A DNA stretch of 64,000 nt from Hymenobacter sp. UV11 (GCF_004684095.1 NZ_SRII01000001.1:62001-126000), one strand, 5' to 3'. Positions 17,863 through 27,247 are shown, numbered from the stretch's first letter. Numbers and translations are program-made. Notes: a model not told the origin generated them from the letters alone.

Positions 17863-19136
17863 TTTTCTACGGCGGCATACCAGAGCATTTCGTACTCGGG
17901 TCGGCGCACCAATTCGTAATTAGCAGGTGCTAAGGTAGTAGGGCGGGGGCGGAAGGTAAAGGCCACGGCCTCGCCCTGGCGGCCGGCTTGGTCATAATGC
18001 CAGCGCTCGGTGCCGTCGGGCAGGCGGCTTACGCCCTGCGGTGGGCCCAGCACCACGTAGAGCAGGCCCTGGTCGGTGAGCCAGCCGGCTTTGTGGCCGG
18101 TAAAGAGCTCATTAGCAGTTGTTACGCGGCTGTAGTAGCGCCGAATCTTGTCGCGGGCCAGGCTTTGGTCGCTGCCCGAGGCATCAAGCCAGAACCGGTC
18201 GATGGCCCGCTTAGGCTCGGCGGCTTTTAGCAGGCCCTGGCGCTCGGCGGCCGTGGTGAGGTACAGCAGCGGCTCGATGACTTCGGGCGCGGTGCTTTGG
18301 CCCGGAAAGCTGGCCGGCACTACCAGCAGCGGCACCGTGTGCACGGGCTCGCCGCCCGCGCCGCCTACCTTCAGCGCATACAGCCCCTGAGCCGGCAAGC
18401 GCAGCAAATTGCCCGCCACCACCGGCGCGGCCGACGAGTCGAGCATGCCCAGCGTGCGTGGAGCCGCCGCCTGCCGCCGGGGGTCGGTGAAGGGGGGTAG
18501 GGCGGGCGTGCCGGTGGGGTAGCGCCGCCAGCGTACCGGCTGGCTCAGGCCAAACATGGCCACCGCAACTCTTTCCCCCGTGTTCAAATAAGGCCGGTCG
18601 AGCACCACCCCGGCCGAATCGAGCAGCACAAAGGGCCGGGTGAGCACCTCGGGCGTGAGGCACAGCCAGGCCGTAGTAGCAGGGTCCTGGTCGGCGCCGG
18701 GTGGCTGGTTGGTAAGCGCGGGCGTATCGAGGCTGATTTGTAGCACCGCGCCGGCCGGGAGGCTGGCCGCCGCCACGGCCGTCGTGAGCACCTGCACCGG
18801 AGCCGCCGGGTTGGAGCCGGGGTAGGGCCGGGCAGCGCGCACCTGCTGCCACAGCGGCTGCTTGGCCTCGTAGGTAGCCCAGCCGGTGAGGCGCAATGAC
18901 GGCGCGGCGGAACCCGGCACGGTCGCCCTGTGGTTGAGGAAGATGCGGAGACTATCGCCCTCGCGGCGCAGCACCGGCAGCAGGCGGTCGGGCACCGGGC
19001 GGTAGAGGCCCGCAAAGTCGGGGGTAGGGAGCAGGTGCGGTGCGGCGGCCAGGCCAGTTAAGCCGGTCAGCAGCACGCCCACCCAAAACCTAGCCCCCGG
19101 CCCGCCGTAAATTGCTTTACTTTTCAGATAACTCAT
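17835..19136 (-). CDS. GWxTD domain-containing exported protein
   Basis: This 433-residue protein has an N-terminal membrane/signal segment (RFWVGVLLTGLTGLAA) and, near the C-terminus, the family hallmark KAGWLTDQGLLYVVLGPPQG followed by ERWHYD. Just before it is RFWLDASGSDQSLARDKIRRYY, also typical of the family. The middle is beta-rich with no recognisable catalytic motif. GWxTD proteins are common in Bacteroidota and have no proven function. The start is the ATG at 19136; upstream codons (to 19241) run into the divergent DUF4834 gene and make no sensible leader. Remarkably, this ATG overlaps the ATG of the divergent gene on the other strand (CATG at 19134-19137). The 3' end overlaps rlmB by 28 bases. 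Confidence 0.88.
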   Translation of the reverse strand: MSYLKSKAIYGGPGARFWVGVLLTGLTGLAAAPHLLPTPDFAGLYRPVPDRLLPVLRREGDSLRIFLNHRATVPGSAAPSLRLTGWATYEAKQPLWQQVRAARPYPGSNPAAPVQVLTTAVAAASLPAGAVLQISLDTPALTNQPPGADQDPATTAWLCLTPEVLTRPFVLLDSAGVVLDRPYLNTGERVAVAMFGLSQPVRWRRYPTGTPALPPFTDPRRQAAAPRTLGMLDSSAAPVVAGNLLRLPAQGLYALKVGGAGGEPVHTVPLLVVPASFPGQSTAPEVIEPLLYLTTAAERQGLLKAAEPKRAIDRFWLDASGSDQSLARDKIRRYYSRVTTANELFTGHKAGWLTDQGLLYVVLGPPQGVSRLPDGTERWHYDQAGRQGEAVAFTFRPRPTTLAPANYELVRRPEYEMLWYAAVEKWRRTTTAR

Positions 19137-19437
19137 GGGCTTCACGCTTTCGCTGGTCGTTTTTTTCTTACTTGTACGGTTTGTGCTGCCGCAAGTGCTG
19201 CGCGCGGTGCTCGGCGGCTTCGTGCGGCAGCAGGTGCACAAAGCGCAGCAGGGCGGCTTTTACCCCCCCGGCGCCGGCCAGCCAGCGGGCGGTGGCTACC
19301 AAGGCCAAGCACAACAAGAGCCAACCACAAAGCCGGGGCAAGTACGCGTTGATTACGTGCCACCCACGACCTCCGCGGCCGAGCGCAAACACGAATTTCG
19401 GGGCGGCGAGTATGTAGACTATGAAGAGGTGAAGTAG
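19135..19437 (+). CDS. DUF4834 family small membrane protein
   Basis: The 100-residue product has an N-terminal membrane helix (LSLVVFFLLVRFVLPQVLRAVL), a flexible Gln/Gly/Pro-rich middle, and the conserved C-terminal block VRVDYVPP ... GEYVDYEEVK that marks DUF4834. Function is unknown; topology suggests a single-pass inner-membrane protein with a cytoplasmic tail. Its ATG shares two bases with the divergent GWxTD start, so there is no intergenic space between the two genes and any promoter must lie inside the opposite coding region. Confidence 0.9.
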   Translation: MGFTLSLVVFFLLVRFVLPQVLRAVLGGFVRQQVHKAQQGGFYPPGAGQPAGGGYQGQAQQEPTTKPGQVRVDYVPPTTSAAERKHEFRGGEYVDYEEVK

Positions 19438-19463
19438 CGCGGGCGTCGCGCCTCACCCCCCGG

Positions 19464-19488
19464 CCCCCTCTCCGAAAAGGAGAGGGGG
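19464..19488. terminator. Perfect 10-base stem hairpin after the DUF4834 gene
   Basis: CCCCCTCTCC (19464-19473) pairs with GGAGAGGGGG (19479-19488) around the loop GAAAA. There is no T run, so termination is plausible but not certain. The rest of the gap up to 19650 holds no gene that I can support. Confidence 0.5.
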
Positions 19489-19650
19489 AGCCAGCTACAC
19501 AATAAGTTGAAACTGACAATAAACTTGTGTTGTGCATCATTTCTCGCCCCAGACTTTATTGTGACGATTTTCTGTGCTTCGTCGGTAACAGCGGAGCCGA
19601 TGCGATAGAAGCACTTTGCTCAAACAGGCAATTGCCAGAGATACCCGAAA

Positions 19651-19700
19651 GCCGTCCACAAAATCCGTGAAATCCGTCTAAAATCCGCGTAATCCGTGAT
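19651..19700 (-). repeat. Solo copy of the stop-codon-anchored palindromic arm
   Basis: Read on the minus strand it begins ATCACGGATTACGCGG on the base immediately after the TAA of the DUF5686 gene and ends GGATTTTGTGGACGGC. It matches the arms at 8816 and 9394 almost base for base. No inverted partner is found near the DUF4834 gene, and no hairpin with a T run follows it. Confidence 0.85.
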
Positions 19701-22364
19701 TTAGAAGCCCAGGCCGATTCTTATCCCCGTGCCTACCCGCTGCCCGCTTTGCAGCCCGGTGTAAAAGTCCACCCGCACGATTTTGAAGATGTGCTCTACC
19801 CCCGCGCCCAGCTCCAGGTAGTGCCCGATTTGGGCGGTGTGCAGGTAGTTGAGCGACACGACTTCCTGCCACTTGAGGGCGCGCAGCAGCGGGACTTTGT
19901 TGAAAATGAAGCCGTTGAAGTGGTGGTTGAAGTGCCCCTCAAAATAGCTAGCGCGGGTGCTGTACTGATAATAGTCGAGCAATTGAAACTGCGCAAAGTC
20001 GGCGGCCAGTAGCGTACGGTTGCCCGAGAAGTGGCGGTAGTCGGCGAAGGTCAGGCCCTCCTGCTTGCCCACGAAGCCGCCCACCGTTAGCTGCACCGCC
20101 GAGGTGCCCAGCAGCCCAAACTGCCGCGAGTAGCGCGCCGAGCCTTGCAGCAGCAGGTAGCGTACGTCGGCGCCCAGTAGGTGCGGCACGGCCAGCCGGC
20201 CCTGCACGTTGAAGAGCGGCCACTTCGAGCCCAGGTTGTACTTGCCCTCGGGCCGCATGATGTAGCGCTGGCCGGGCCGGTAGCTCAGGCTGAGGCCCAG
20301 CACGGCGGCGTTGCTCTGGCCAAAGCCCGTGCCGGAGGGCGCCTCCTCAGCCACCGGTTGGTTGGAAGTGAAGGCCCTACCCCCCACATCGTGCCAGAGG
20401 TAGTCGGCGGTATTATACAGCTCGGTGCGGCGGAAATAGCTGGCCGCGCCGCGCACTGTGAGGCCATTCAACGGCTCCCAGAGGTAGCTCAGCTCGGCGC
20501 CGTCGCTGCGGTACAGCTTGGCATAGTTGCGGTTGGCCAGCAGCGAATACACCGAGTTGATGAAGGGCGTGAGCTGCGAGTTGCGGTCGAAATTCTCGAT
20601 GGTGCGGCCCGCCACCAGGCCCAGCTGGCGCGTCTTCTGCGGGTCGAGCTGCCAGTTTAGGGTCAGGCTGGGCTGCAGCTGGTGGTTGCTGAAACCGTAG
20701 CGCAGGGTAGGGGTGAGGCTCAGCGAGCGGCGGTCGTCGGTGCGTTGGGTGTAAGTGGCCTGGGCGTTCAGCACGTAGCCCTCTACCGTATTGTATTGCA
20801 GCTCGTTAAATATCGGCTGCACCGCGAAAGTGCGCTTGGCGAAGGTGTTGCTATAGGTGTAGCCGGTGAGCAATAGCTTGCCCACGCCCAGCTCGTTGCG
20901 CTTGCGGTCGAGCGAGTCCTGGTAGGGGCGCGACTTGCGGATGACCTCGCTGCTGTCCTTCTTGTGGTAGTCGGTTTTCTCCTCCTCCGTCAGCGGCACG
21001 GGGCGCAGCTGGGCCCAGTAGGCGGTGTCGCGCTCATTCACGCCTTTTTCGACCAGCTGCACCTCGCCCTTTTTCATCTGCGCAATGGGGTCGTTGCGCA
21101 GCGAGTCGCGCCGGGCCTGCTGCACCTGGCGGCGCACTTGCTTATTCAGGCCGCGCAGGTCGGGCTTTTCGCGCCGAATCTGGCGGGTCAGCTCTTTGGT
21201 GGTCACGGGCGCTATCGCGGGTGGCGCGGTGGGCGCATTGGCGGCGGCGGAGGGGGTAGGGGCCGGCGGCGCGGGGTAGGTGGGCACCACGCGGCTGTAG
21301 TCCGAAAAAACGGCCGTTACGAAGCCCGTGCCCTTGAAGCCGAAGGCCGAAAAACCCACCGCCAGCTTCTGCGACTGAATAATCCAGGCGTGGGGCGCGC
21401 CGGGCGCGGGCGCAAACAGCTGCTCGATGTGCAGGTCATCGACATAGTCGAGCTGGGCATCTTTGGTGAGCCGCAAATCGACGGAATGCAGCCGCCACGA
21501 GCCATCTACCACGTAGATGAAACCCGAAAAAACCGGGTCCGAGCGCCGGCGCGGAACCACCCGAATTTTGTGCACCAGCTCGCCGTTCTGCTGGCTGCTG
21601 CCCACCAGCTCGTACTGGTAGAATAACAGTGCATTTGAGGCAATCGGCGACACAAAGCCGCGCTCCGAAAAACCCGATTTCACCAGGTTATTGTAAAAGC
21701 TGAGGCCCCTGCCCGCGCTGGCCCGGTTGAAGCTGATGCCGTGCGAGTCGCCGCTCACGCGGCTCGAAATCATGCGCTCTTTCACCACGTCGGGCTGGGT
21801 AAAGGCAATTTCTGACAAGCTTTCGGAGAGGTAAAAAATGCCCGGCTTGAGGTCGGGACCCACTTTTACGAGGCCAAAAATCTTGCTTGGCGTTTCGCTC
21901 AGCCGGCCCAGGCTTTTGAGGTAGATGCGCGCCCGGAAGGCCGCCACCTCGCGCTGGTGGTAGGCGCGCCACTGCTGCGCGTGCTGAACGATGGCGTAGG
22001 CCGGGTCGCGGTCGGAGCCGCGCACCGTTACCTCGGCCAGGCTGTAGGCGTCGGGCGCCAGCGTAATGTTGAAAGTCAGCGTGGAGTCGCCGGCTGGCAC
22101 GCGCACGGTTTCGGTGCGGGGGCGATAGCCTACGTATTGGAAAACCAGCTGGTAGCTGCCGCCCGGCAGCCGCAGCTGGTACTGGCCCTGCTCGTTGGAG
22201 CCGGTGCTGGTGGCCGAGCCGCGCACCGCCACGTTGGCGAAGGGCAGGCCCGCGCCATCGGGCCCGCTCACCTTGCCCCTGATGGTGCCGGCGCGGACCC
22301 CCAGCGCCAGTATCAGCAATAAAATAACCGAATAGTAAAACGACGCACGCGCGATAATCAGCAT
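19701..22364 (-). CDS. DUF5686 outer-membrane protein with N-terminal carboxypeptidase-regulatory-like domain
   Basis: The 887-residue product has a signal segment (SVILLLILALGVRA), then a CarboxypepD_reg-like beta-sandwich (about 27-115; IRGKVSGPDGAGLPFANVAV, LVFQYVGYRP) as found at the front of TonB-dependent receptors. The DUF5686 region follows (HAQQWRAYHQREVAAF, ARIYLKSLGRL, VKERMISSRVSGDS), and the C-terminus is a long series of amphipathic strands ending in the aromatic LGF expected of an outer-membrane barrel. No TonB plug domain is present. A charged, Pro/Ala-rich insert occurs around 370-440. The role is unknown; it is usually a stand-alone gene. Its stop codon abuts a palindromic element. 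Confidence 0.88.
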   Translation of the reverse strand: MLIIARASFYYSVILLLILALGVRAGTIRGKVSGPDGAGLPFANVAVRGSATSTGSNEQGQYQLRLPGGSYQLVFQYVGYRPRTETVRVPAGDSTLTFNITLAPDAYSLAEVTVRGSDRDPAYAIVQHAQQWRAYHQREVAAFRARIYLKSLGRLSETPSKIFGLVKVGPDLKPGIFYLSESLSEIAFTQPDVVKERMISSRVSGDSHGISFNRASAGRGLSFYNNLVKSGFSERGFVSPIASNALLFYQYELVGSSQQNGELVHKIRVVPRRRSDPVFSGFIYVVDGSWRLHSVDLRLTKDAQLDYVDDLHIEQLFAPAPGAPHAWIIQSQKLAVGFSAFGFKGTGFVTAVFSDYSRVVPTYPAPPAPTPSAAANAPTAPPAIAPVTTKELTRQIRREKPDLRGLNKQVRRQVQQARRDSLRNDPIAQMKKGEVQLVEKGVNERDTAYWAQLRPVPLTEEEKTDYHKKDSSEVIRKSRPYQDSLDRKRNELGVGKLLLTGYTYSNTFAKRTFAVQPIFNELQYNTVEGYVLNAQATYTQRTDDRRSLSLTPTLRYGFSNHQLQPSLTLNWQLDPQKTRQLGLVAGRTIENFDRNSQLTPFINSVYSLLANRNYAKLYRSDGAELSYLWEPLNGLTVRGAASYFRRTELYNTADYLWHDVGGRAFTSNQPVAEEAPSGTGFGQSNAAVLGLSLSYRPGQRYIMRPEGKYNLGSKWPLFNVQGRLAVPHLLGADVRYLLLQGSARYSRQFGLLGTSAVQLTVGGFVGKQEGLTFADYRHFSGNRTLLAADFAQFQLLDYYQYSTRASYFEGHFNHHFNGFIFNKVPLLRALKWQEVVSLNYLHTAQIGHYLELGAGVEHIFKIVRVDFYTGLQSGQRVGTGIRIGLGF

Positions 22365-22454
22365 AACCTAAAGCAATTCCGAAGTAGTGGGCAAGATAGG
22401 CCTGCCACTACCTAGATGCGTGGCAGGGCCGAAAAGTTGGCCGCTGCGCCGCCG

Positions 22455-22500
22455 GGCGGCCCTACCCCCTTTAGGCGTGCGAAGGGGGGGTAGGGCGGCC
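22455..22500. terminator. Imperfect GC-rich hairpin between DUF5686 and EamA genes
   Basis: A core of CCCTACCCCC pairs with GGGGGTAGGG across a loop of about 18 bases, flanked by imperfect GGCGG/GGCC extensions. It lies just after the EamA stop and upstream of the DUF5686 start. It carries the recurrent GGGGTAGG motif in both arms. There is no T run. Confidence 0.4.
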
Positions 22501-22504
22501 ATAC

Positions 22505-23368
22505 TCAGGCTTTTTTCTCCTGCTCGTTCTGCCGGCTGGTGTACCACGCGTTCAGCAACACGCCCAGCACGATGAGCGCAATGCCAGGATACACGCTGAG
22601 CTTGACCTTATCGCCAAATACAAAGTAGCCCAGCGCGGTAGCGTAAATAAGGCCCAGGTAGTCGAGGGCCGCCACGAAATTGGCCTCGTGCGCCTGGAAC
22701 GCCTGCGTAACGCACCATAGCGCCACGTGCGTAAACAGGCCCGCCAGCACCAGCCAGGCCCAGTCGGTGCCGTGCGGCATTTTCAAATCGAACAGCATCC
22801 AGACCGAGGCAATGGCCAGCGGTACCAGGTTGAAGTAAAAAACCGGCACCAGCGGCGCAATTTTATTGCCTACCCGCCGCAGAAACACGCTGCTCAGGCC
22901 CGACGACACCGCCGCCCCTACCCCCAGCAGCACGCCCGCCGATAGCAGCCCCGCCGTGCCCTTGGCCACCACCACGCCCGCCACTGCCAGCCCGTAGAAC
23001 AGCCATTGCCAGGGCTTTAGCGGCTCGCCTACCAGCCAAATGGCGGCCACCGCCGTCACCACCGGGGCCAGGTAGCTGAGCGTGACCGCCCCGCCGAGGG
23101 GTAGCACCTTGAGCGCCAGAAACCCCAGCACCAGCGAGCCCGCCCCAAAAATGCCGCGCCCCAGCAGGTTGAAGCGGGCCTCGGGCGGGCCCCACACCGG
23201 CACGCCGGTGCGCCGCAGCTGCCACACCGTGAGGCTGAACGAAATAAGGCAGCGGGCAAAAATGATTTCGGCCGTGGGCACACCGTCAAGCTTTTTAACG
23301 GCCACGTTGACGACGGCCAGCAGGGCCGTGGAGGCCAGCATGTAGAGGATTCCGGGCGAGATGCGCAT
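22505..23368 (-). CDS. EamA-family (DMT superfamily) metabolite exporter
   Basis: The 287-residue inner-membrane protein has ten hydrophobic helices arranged as two EamA halves (about 5-135 and 145-280). Typical elements are the first-helix start GILYMLASTALLAVVNVAVKK, the loop FARCLIS, LSYLAPVVTAVAAIWLVGEPL at the end of the first half, and ALDYLGLIYATALGYFVFGD in the second. The family exports amino acids, nucleosides or other small metabolites; substrate unknown. The ATG at 23368 is preferred to a TTG three codons upstream. It stands alone, divergent from recX. Confidence 0.9.
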   Translation of the reverse strand: MRISPGILYMLASTALLAVVNVAVKKLDGVPTAEIIFARCLISFSLTVWQLRRTGVPVWGPPEARFNLLGRGIFGAGSLVLGFLALKVLPLGGAVTLSYLAPVVTAVAAIWLVGEPLKPWQWLFYGLAVAGVVVAKGTAGLLSAGVLLGVGAAVSSGLSSVFLRRVGNKIAPLVPVFYFNLVPLAIASVWMLFDLKMPHGTDWAWLVLAGLFTHVALWCVTQAFQAHEANFVAALDYLGLIYATALGYFVFGDKVKLSVYPGIALIVLGVLLNAWYTSRQNEQEKKA

Positions 23369-23510
23369 ACGGGGCAAAGACGGGGGTAGCCCCGGCGCGG
23401 GGGCACATTTGGCGCCCGGCGGCCGTTAGGTAAAAAGTGGTGGCCTGCCCCTTACAACGGCCCGGCCGCCGCTTCGTTCCCGTATTTTGCCGCAACTCCC
23501 TACCCCCCTC

Positions 23511-24002
23511 ATGTTTAGAGACTCCTCCAAAGCGCCCAAAAACTACACGCCCGCCGAGGCGCTGCCCAAAATTGCGGCCTACTGCGCCTACCAGGAGCGC
23601 ACCCAGAAAGAAGTGGAAGAAAAGCTGCGCAGCTACGGCCTCGACGAGGACGACGCGGGCGAAATCATCATCCGCCTCAGCCGCGAAAAGCTGCTCGATG
23701 AGGAGCGCTACGCCCAAGCCTACGCCCGCGGCAAGCACCGCTCCAACGGCTGGGGCCGCCGCCGCATCCGCCTCGAGCTCAAGGCCAAAGGCCTGAGCGA
23801 ATACTGCATCAAAAGCGGCATGAAAGAGCTGGAAAACGATGAGTACTACGAAAAGCTGAAGCAGCTGCTGGGCCAGCGCGACGCCCGCGAAAAGGAAACG
23901 CACCCCCTAAAGCGCAAGATGAAGCTCATGGCCTACCTCACCCAAAAGGGCTACGAGTCGGACCTGATACAGGAGGCGCTGGGCGAGCTAGCCGAAGAAT
24001 AA
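23511..24002 (+). CDS. recX: RecX regulatory protein
   Basis: The 163-residue product is built of three-helix RecX repeats: the first with YCAYQERTQKEVEEKLRSYGL, the second with RLSREKLLDEERYAQAYARGKHRSNGWGRRRIRLELKAKGLS, and the third with KMKLMAYLTQKGYESDLIQEAL. RecX binds RecA filaments and limits recombinase activity. The ATG at 23511 fits the family; the frame extends eight codons upstream to no purpose. A TATTTTG-like sequence at 23483 resembles the -7 promoter element imperfectly. recA is not in the window, which is common in this phylum. Confidence 0.92.
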   Translation: MFRDSSKAPKNYTPAEALPKIAAYCAYQERTQKEVEEKLRSYGLDEDDAGEIIIRLSREKLLDEERYAQAYARGKHRSNGWGRRRIRLELKAKGLSEYCIKSGMKELENDEYYEKLKQLLGQRDAREKETHPLKRKMKLMAYLTQKGYESDLIQEALGELAEE

Positions 24003-24205
24003 AGGGCAACCCCTGCCTCGCGCCAAAGCCTGTGGTAGCCAGCAGCGCGCCCAGGCAGGTTGAATAGGAAGAGCTAAATAAGGGAATGGAAATTTTTGAA
24101 GCTATTTTATTGATAGTTAATAACTTGACCTAAGGCAATTGTTGGAGGTTGCCGCTTCGTGCTGTTTTAGCGAAGCGGTTCATTCATAGGTGCTTAGCTT
24201 TAGGC

Positions 24206-26791
24206 ATGAATTTCCGCTGGCCTACTCAACGTTCGCTTATTGGCTATGCAGTGGCGGCTGCCTTACTGGTTATTGTTGGGTTGCTTTCTTACCAAAGCTC
24301 TGGCCAACTGGTAGATAGCCAGCGCTGGGTAAGCCACACGCAGGTGGTGCTGCTACGGCTGGAAAATGTGATTTCGCTGGTAAAAGATGCCGAGACGGCG
24401 CAGCGCGGCTACCTGCTCACGGGGGAAGGGGTATTTCTGGCATCCCTACGCACGGCGCAGCGCAAAACCCCGCCGGAGCTGCGCACGCTTGATAGCCTCA
24501 CGGCCGACAACCCTACCCAGCAGCGCCGGCTCGATACCCTGCGCGCCCTCGTGGGCCGCCACTATGCCCGCCTAGATAGCAACGCGGCTGGCTCCCGCCG
24601 CCAAGCTCCCGCCGTGGCATCGCTCATGCAGGCCAAGGCCCAGCTCGACCAGCTGCGGGGCTTGGCCAGCCGCTTGCAGGCCGCTGAGCAAGCCTTATTG
24701 ACGCGCCGCGAGGCCCAGGCCGTGCGGTTTGGCCGGGTACTACCCCTGTTTATCCTGGGCCTTACAGCGCTGAGTCTGCTCATCGTGGGCTGCACCAACT
24801 GGCGCTTGCACCATAGCCGCCGCGCTGCGCGGCAGGCCCGCCGCCGTATTGTTGACCAGCAGGTGACGCTGCAAGCCTTCCTCGATGCCTCGCCCGACGG
24901 CATTAATGTCTTTGAGTGGGAGCCGGCGGGCGGCCAGGCTGGGGGCGACTTTCGGCTGCGGCTGCTAAACCCCGCTGCCGAAAAAACGGTGGGCATCACC
25001 GCCCACGACGCCGGCCGCTGGATGAGCGAGCTGTTTCCGAGCGTGCTGGCCAGCGGCCGCCTCGCCAGCTACCAGCACGTAATGACCACCGGCGAGCCGC
25101 TGGAGCTGGAGTTTTTCTTTGAGCCGCACCAGCGGTGGCTGCGCGTGACGGCGGCCCGTGCCCACCGCTTTCTATTTGTGGCGTTTGCCGACGTTACGGC
25201 GCGCAAGCAGCAGGAGCAGCGCGTGCTTTATTACCAGCAGCGCAAATACGAGGCGGTGTTTAACCAGACAACCCAGCTAGTGGCCTTGCTCGATGGCGAA
25301 GGCCGGTTTCTGGATGCCAACCAAACGGCGCTGGACTTTGCCGGGCTTGCTGCCCAGGACACGGGGCGCGCGCTGCGCCGCTACGCCGGCCTACCCCCCA
25401 TCTGGACGCTGCCGGGCGTAGTGCCCCGGCTGCGGCAGGCCATTCGGCAAGCCACCCGCGGCCACACGGTGCGCTACGATACGTTGCTGCGCCAAACCAA
25501 TGGCCAGGAAGTGCACCTCGACATGTCGGTGAAGCCCGTGCAGGGAGAAAATGGCGAAACGCTGTTTTTGCTCGCCGAAGGCAACAATATTACCGAGCGT
25601 AAACGGGCGGAAAGCGACCTGCAGGCCTCGTATAAGCAACTGGCCGCCACCACTGCAGACCTGCATGCCCTGAGCCAGACCCTGGAACTGCGTGTGCAGC
25701 AGCGCACGCAGCTGCTGGAAGAAAGCCGGGCGCGCTTCGCGCAGCTGCTGGAGGCTATTCCGAACATGGCCTGGACCAGCCGGCCCGATGGTGTCATCAC
25801 GTATTATAATCGGCAATGGGCCGAGTACACGGGCGTTAGTGCCGAAGCCCTGTTGCAGGGTGGCTGGCAGGACTACATTCACCCCGATGACTTGGCGCCT
25901 ACTGAGGCCGCCTGGTGGCAGGCCATCCAAACGGGGGAGCCCCTGGCCGAGCTGCGCAACCGCTGGAAAGAGGCCGCTACCGGCGACTACCGCTGGCACC
26001 TGGTGCGGGCCGTGCCCCTGCACGACCACGATGGCGCCATTGTGCTGTGGGTAGGCTCCAACACCGATATCCACGCGCAGCAGCTACAGCAGCAGCACCT
26101 GGAGCGGGTCAACCAAGACTTGGATAATTTTATCTACACGGCCTCGCACGACCTGAAAACGCCCATTAGCAACATTGAGGGGCTGCTCACGATGCTGCGC
26201 AAGGAGCTGCAGCAAGCTCCCGCCCCGGCCAGCGCCTCCCTGGTGCTGGACATGATGCAGCAGTCGGTAAACCGCTTCAGGCGCACCATCGGGCACATGA
26301 CCGATATCGTGAAGCTGGAGAAATACTACGAGCTGCCCATCGTCAGCATCGACCTGGCCGCGCTTATCGAAGAAGTAAGCGACGACCTGCGCCCCCAGCT
26401 GGCTGCCACCAACGGGCAGCTGGAAATAGATATAGCAGGCAAGCCCACGGTAAATTTTGCCCAGAAAAACCTGCGCAGCGTGGTGTTCAACCTGCTTAGC
26501 AATGCCCTGAAGTACCGGCACCTTGGCCGGGTGCCGCTGGTGCGCGTGCGGTGCTACGAGGCTGGCGCCTACGCCGTGCTGCAAGTGCAAGACAATGGCC
26601 TGGGCTTGCACCTCACCCCGGCGCGGCAACGCAAGCTCTTTGGCCTGTTTCAGCGGCTGCACGACCACGTAGAGGGTTCGGGGGTAGGCTTATACATGGT
26701 CAAAAAAATTATGGAGAACGCCGGCGGGCGCATTGAGGTAGAAAGCCAGCTGGACGTAGGCACTACTTTCTCCTTGTATTTCCCACAATAA
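24206..26791 (+). CDS. Membrane histidine kinase with CHASE3 and multiple PAS domains
   Basis: The 861-residue product has a first membrane helix (about 10-28), a CHASE3 periplasmic four-helix sensor (about 35-180; the signature DAETAQRGYLLTGE), a second helix (about 190-210), and two or three PAS modules. The last PAS (about 520-635) has NMAWTSRPDGVITYYN and ends with a PAC segment. HisKA follows with His648 in TASHDLKTPISN, then HATPase_c with the N box FNLLSNALKYRH and G boxes DNGLGL and GSGVGLYMVKKI. There is no receiver or output domain. The gene for a single-domain receiver begins 24 bases later, making an evident kinase-regulator pair. The start is the ATG at 24206, which places the first helix at the N-terminus; an upstream TTG in frame is less likely. 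The sensed signal is unknown. Confidence 0.94.
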   Translation: MNFRWPTQRSLIGYAVAAALLVIVGLLSYQSSGQLVDSQRWVSHTQVVLLRLENVISLVKDAETAQRGYLLTGEGVFLASLRTAQRKTPPELRTLDSLTADNPTQQRRLDTLRALVGRHYARLDSNAAGSRRQAPAVASLMQAKAQLDQLRGLASRLQAAEQALLTRREAQAVRFGRVLPLFILGLTALSLLIVGCTNWRLHHSRRAARQARRRIVDQQVTLQAFLDASPDGINVFEWEPAGGQAGGDFRLRLLNPAAEKTVGITAHDAGRWMSELFPSVLASGRLASYQHVMTTGEPLELEFFFEPHQRWLRVTAARAHRFLFVAFADVTARKQQEQRVLYYQQRKYEAVFNQTTQLVALLDGEGRFLDANQTALDFAGLAAQDTGRALRRYAGLPPIWTLPGVVPRLRQAIRQATRGHTVRYDTLLRQTNGQEVHLDMSVKPVQGENGETLFLLAEGNNITERKRAESDLQASYKQLAATTADLHALSQTLELRVQQRTQLLEESRARFAQLLEAIPNMAWTSRPDGVITYYNRQWAEYTGVSAEALLQGGWQDYIHPDDLAPTEAAWWQAIQTGEPLAELRNRWKEAATGDYRWHLVRAVPLHDHDGAIVLWVGSNTDIHAQQLQQQHLERVNQDLDNFIYTASHDLKTPISNIEGLLTMLRKELQQAPAPASASLVLDMMQQSVNRFRRTIGHMTDIVKLEKYYELPIVSIDLAALIEEVSDDLRPQLAATNGQLEIDIAGKPTVNFAQKNLRSVVFNLLSNALKYRHLGRVPLVRVRCYEAGAYAVLQVQDNGLGLHLTPARQRKLFGLFQRLHDHVEGSGVGLYMVKKIMENAGGRIEVESQLDVGTTFSLYFPQ

Positions 26792-26815
26792 CAGGTGCTT
26801 GCCACCCGCCGGCTT

Positions 26816-27247
26816 ATGGAGCTGCTGCCCGCCATCATGCTAATTGATGATGATTCAACCACCAATTTTATCAATGAGCACCTGCTGCAAGACTTGCAGG
26901 TGTGTCAGGAAATTCTGGTGGCCCTAAACGGCCAGCGGGCCCTAGACCTGCTACAAACCCGCCGGCAGGCCGGCCGGCCCGCCCCCGCCCTGGTGCTGGT
27001 CGATATCAACATGCCCGTGATGAATGGCTTTGAGTTTCTGGAAGCCTACATGCAGCTGCCTGCGCTGCCCAGGCAGCCCACCGTTTTTGTGTTGCTTAGC
27101 AGCTCGCAGCTCAGTGAGGATTTGACGCAGATGCAGCACCTACCCGTCACTGATATCTTGGATAAGCCGCTGACCCACGAAAAAGTGCTGGAGCTGTTGC
27201 GGCGCTATTTTACCCAGTACCTGCCGCCCGCCAACCAGCTTGGTTGA
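26816..27247 (+). CDS. Single-domain response regulator (receiver only)
   Basis: The 143-residue receiver has the acidic cluster MLIDDDS near residues 9-14, phospho-acceptor Asp63 in LVLVDINMPVMNGFEF, the switch Ser in LLSSSQ, and the conserved Lys in ILDKPL. It has no output domain. Such stand-alone receivers in this phylum often follow a kinase and relay phosphate or act by binding another protein. The ATG at 26816 fits the fold; the frame reaches seven codons further upstream. It lies 24 bases after the CHASE3/PAS kinase gene on the same strand and is very probably its direct partner. Confidence 0.93.
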   Translation: MELLPAIMLIDDDSTTNFINEHLLQDLQVCQEILVALNGQRALDLLQTRRQAGRPAPALVLVDINMPVMNGFEFLEAYMQLPALPRQPTVFVLLSSSQLSEDLTQMQHLPVTDILDKPLTHEKVLELLRRYFTQYLPPANQLG

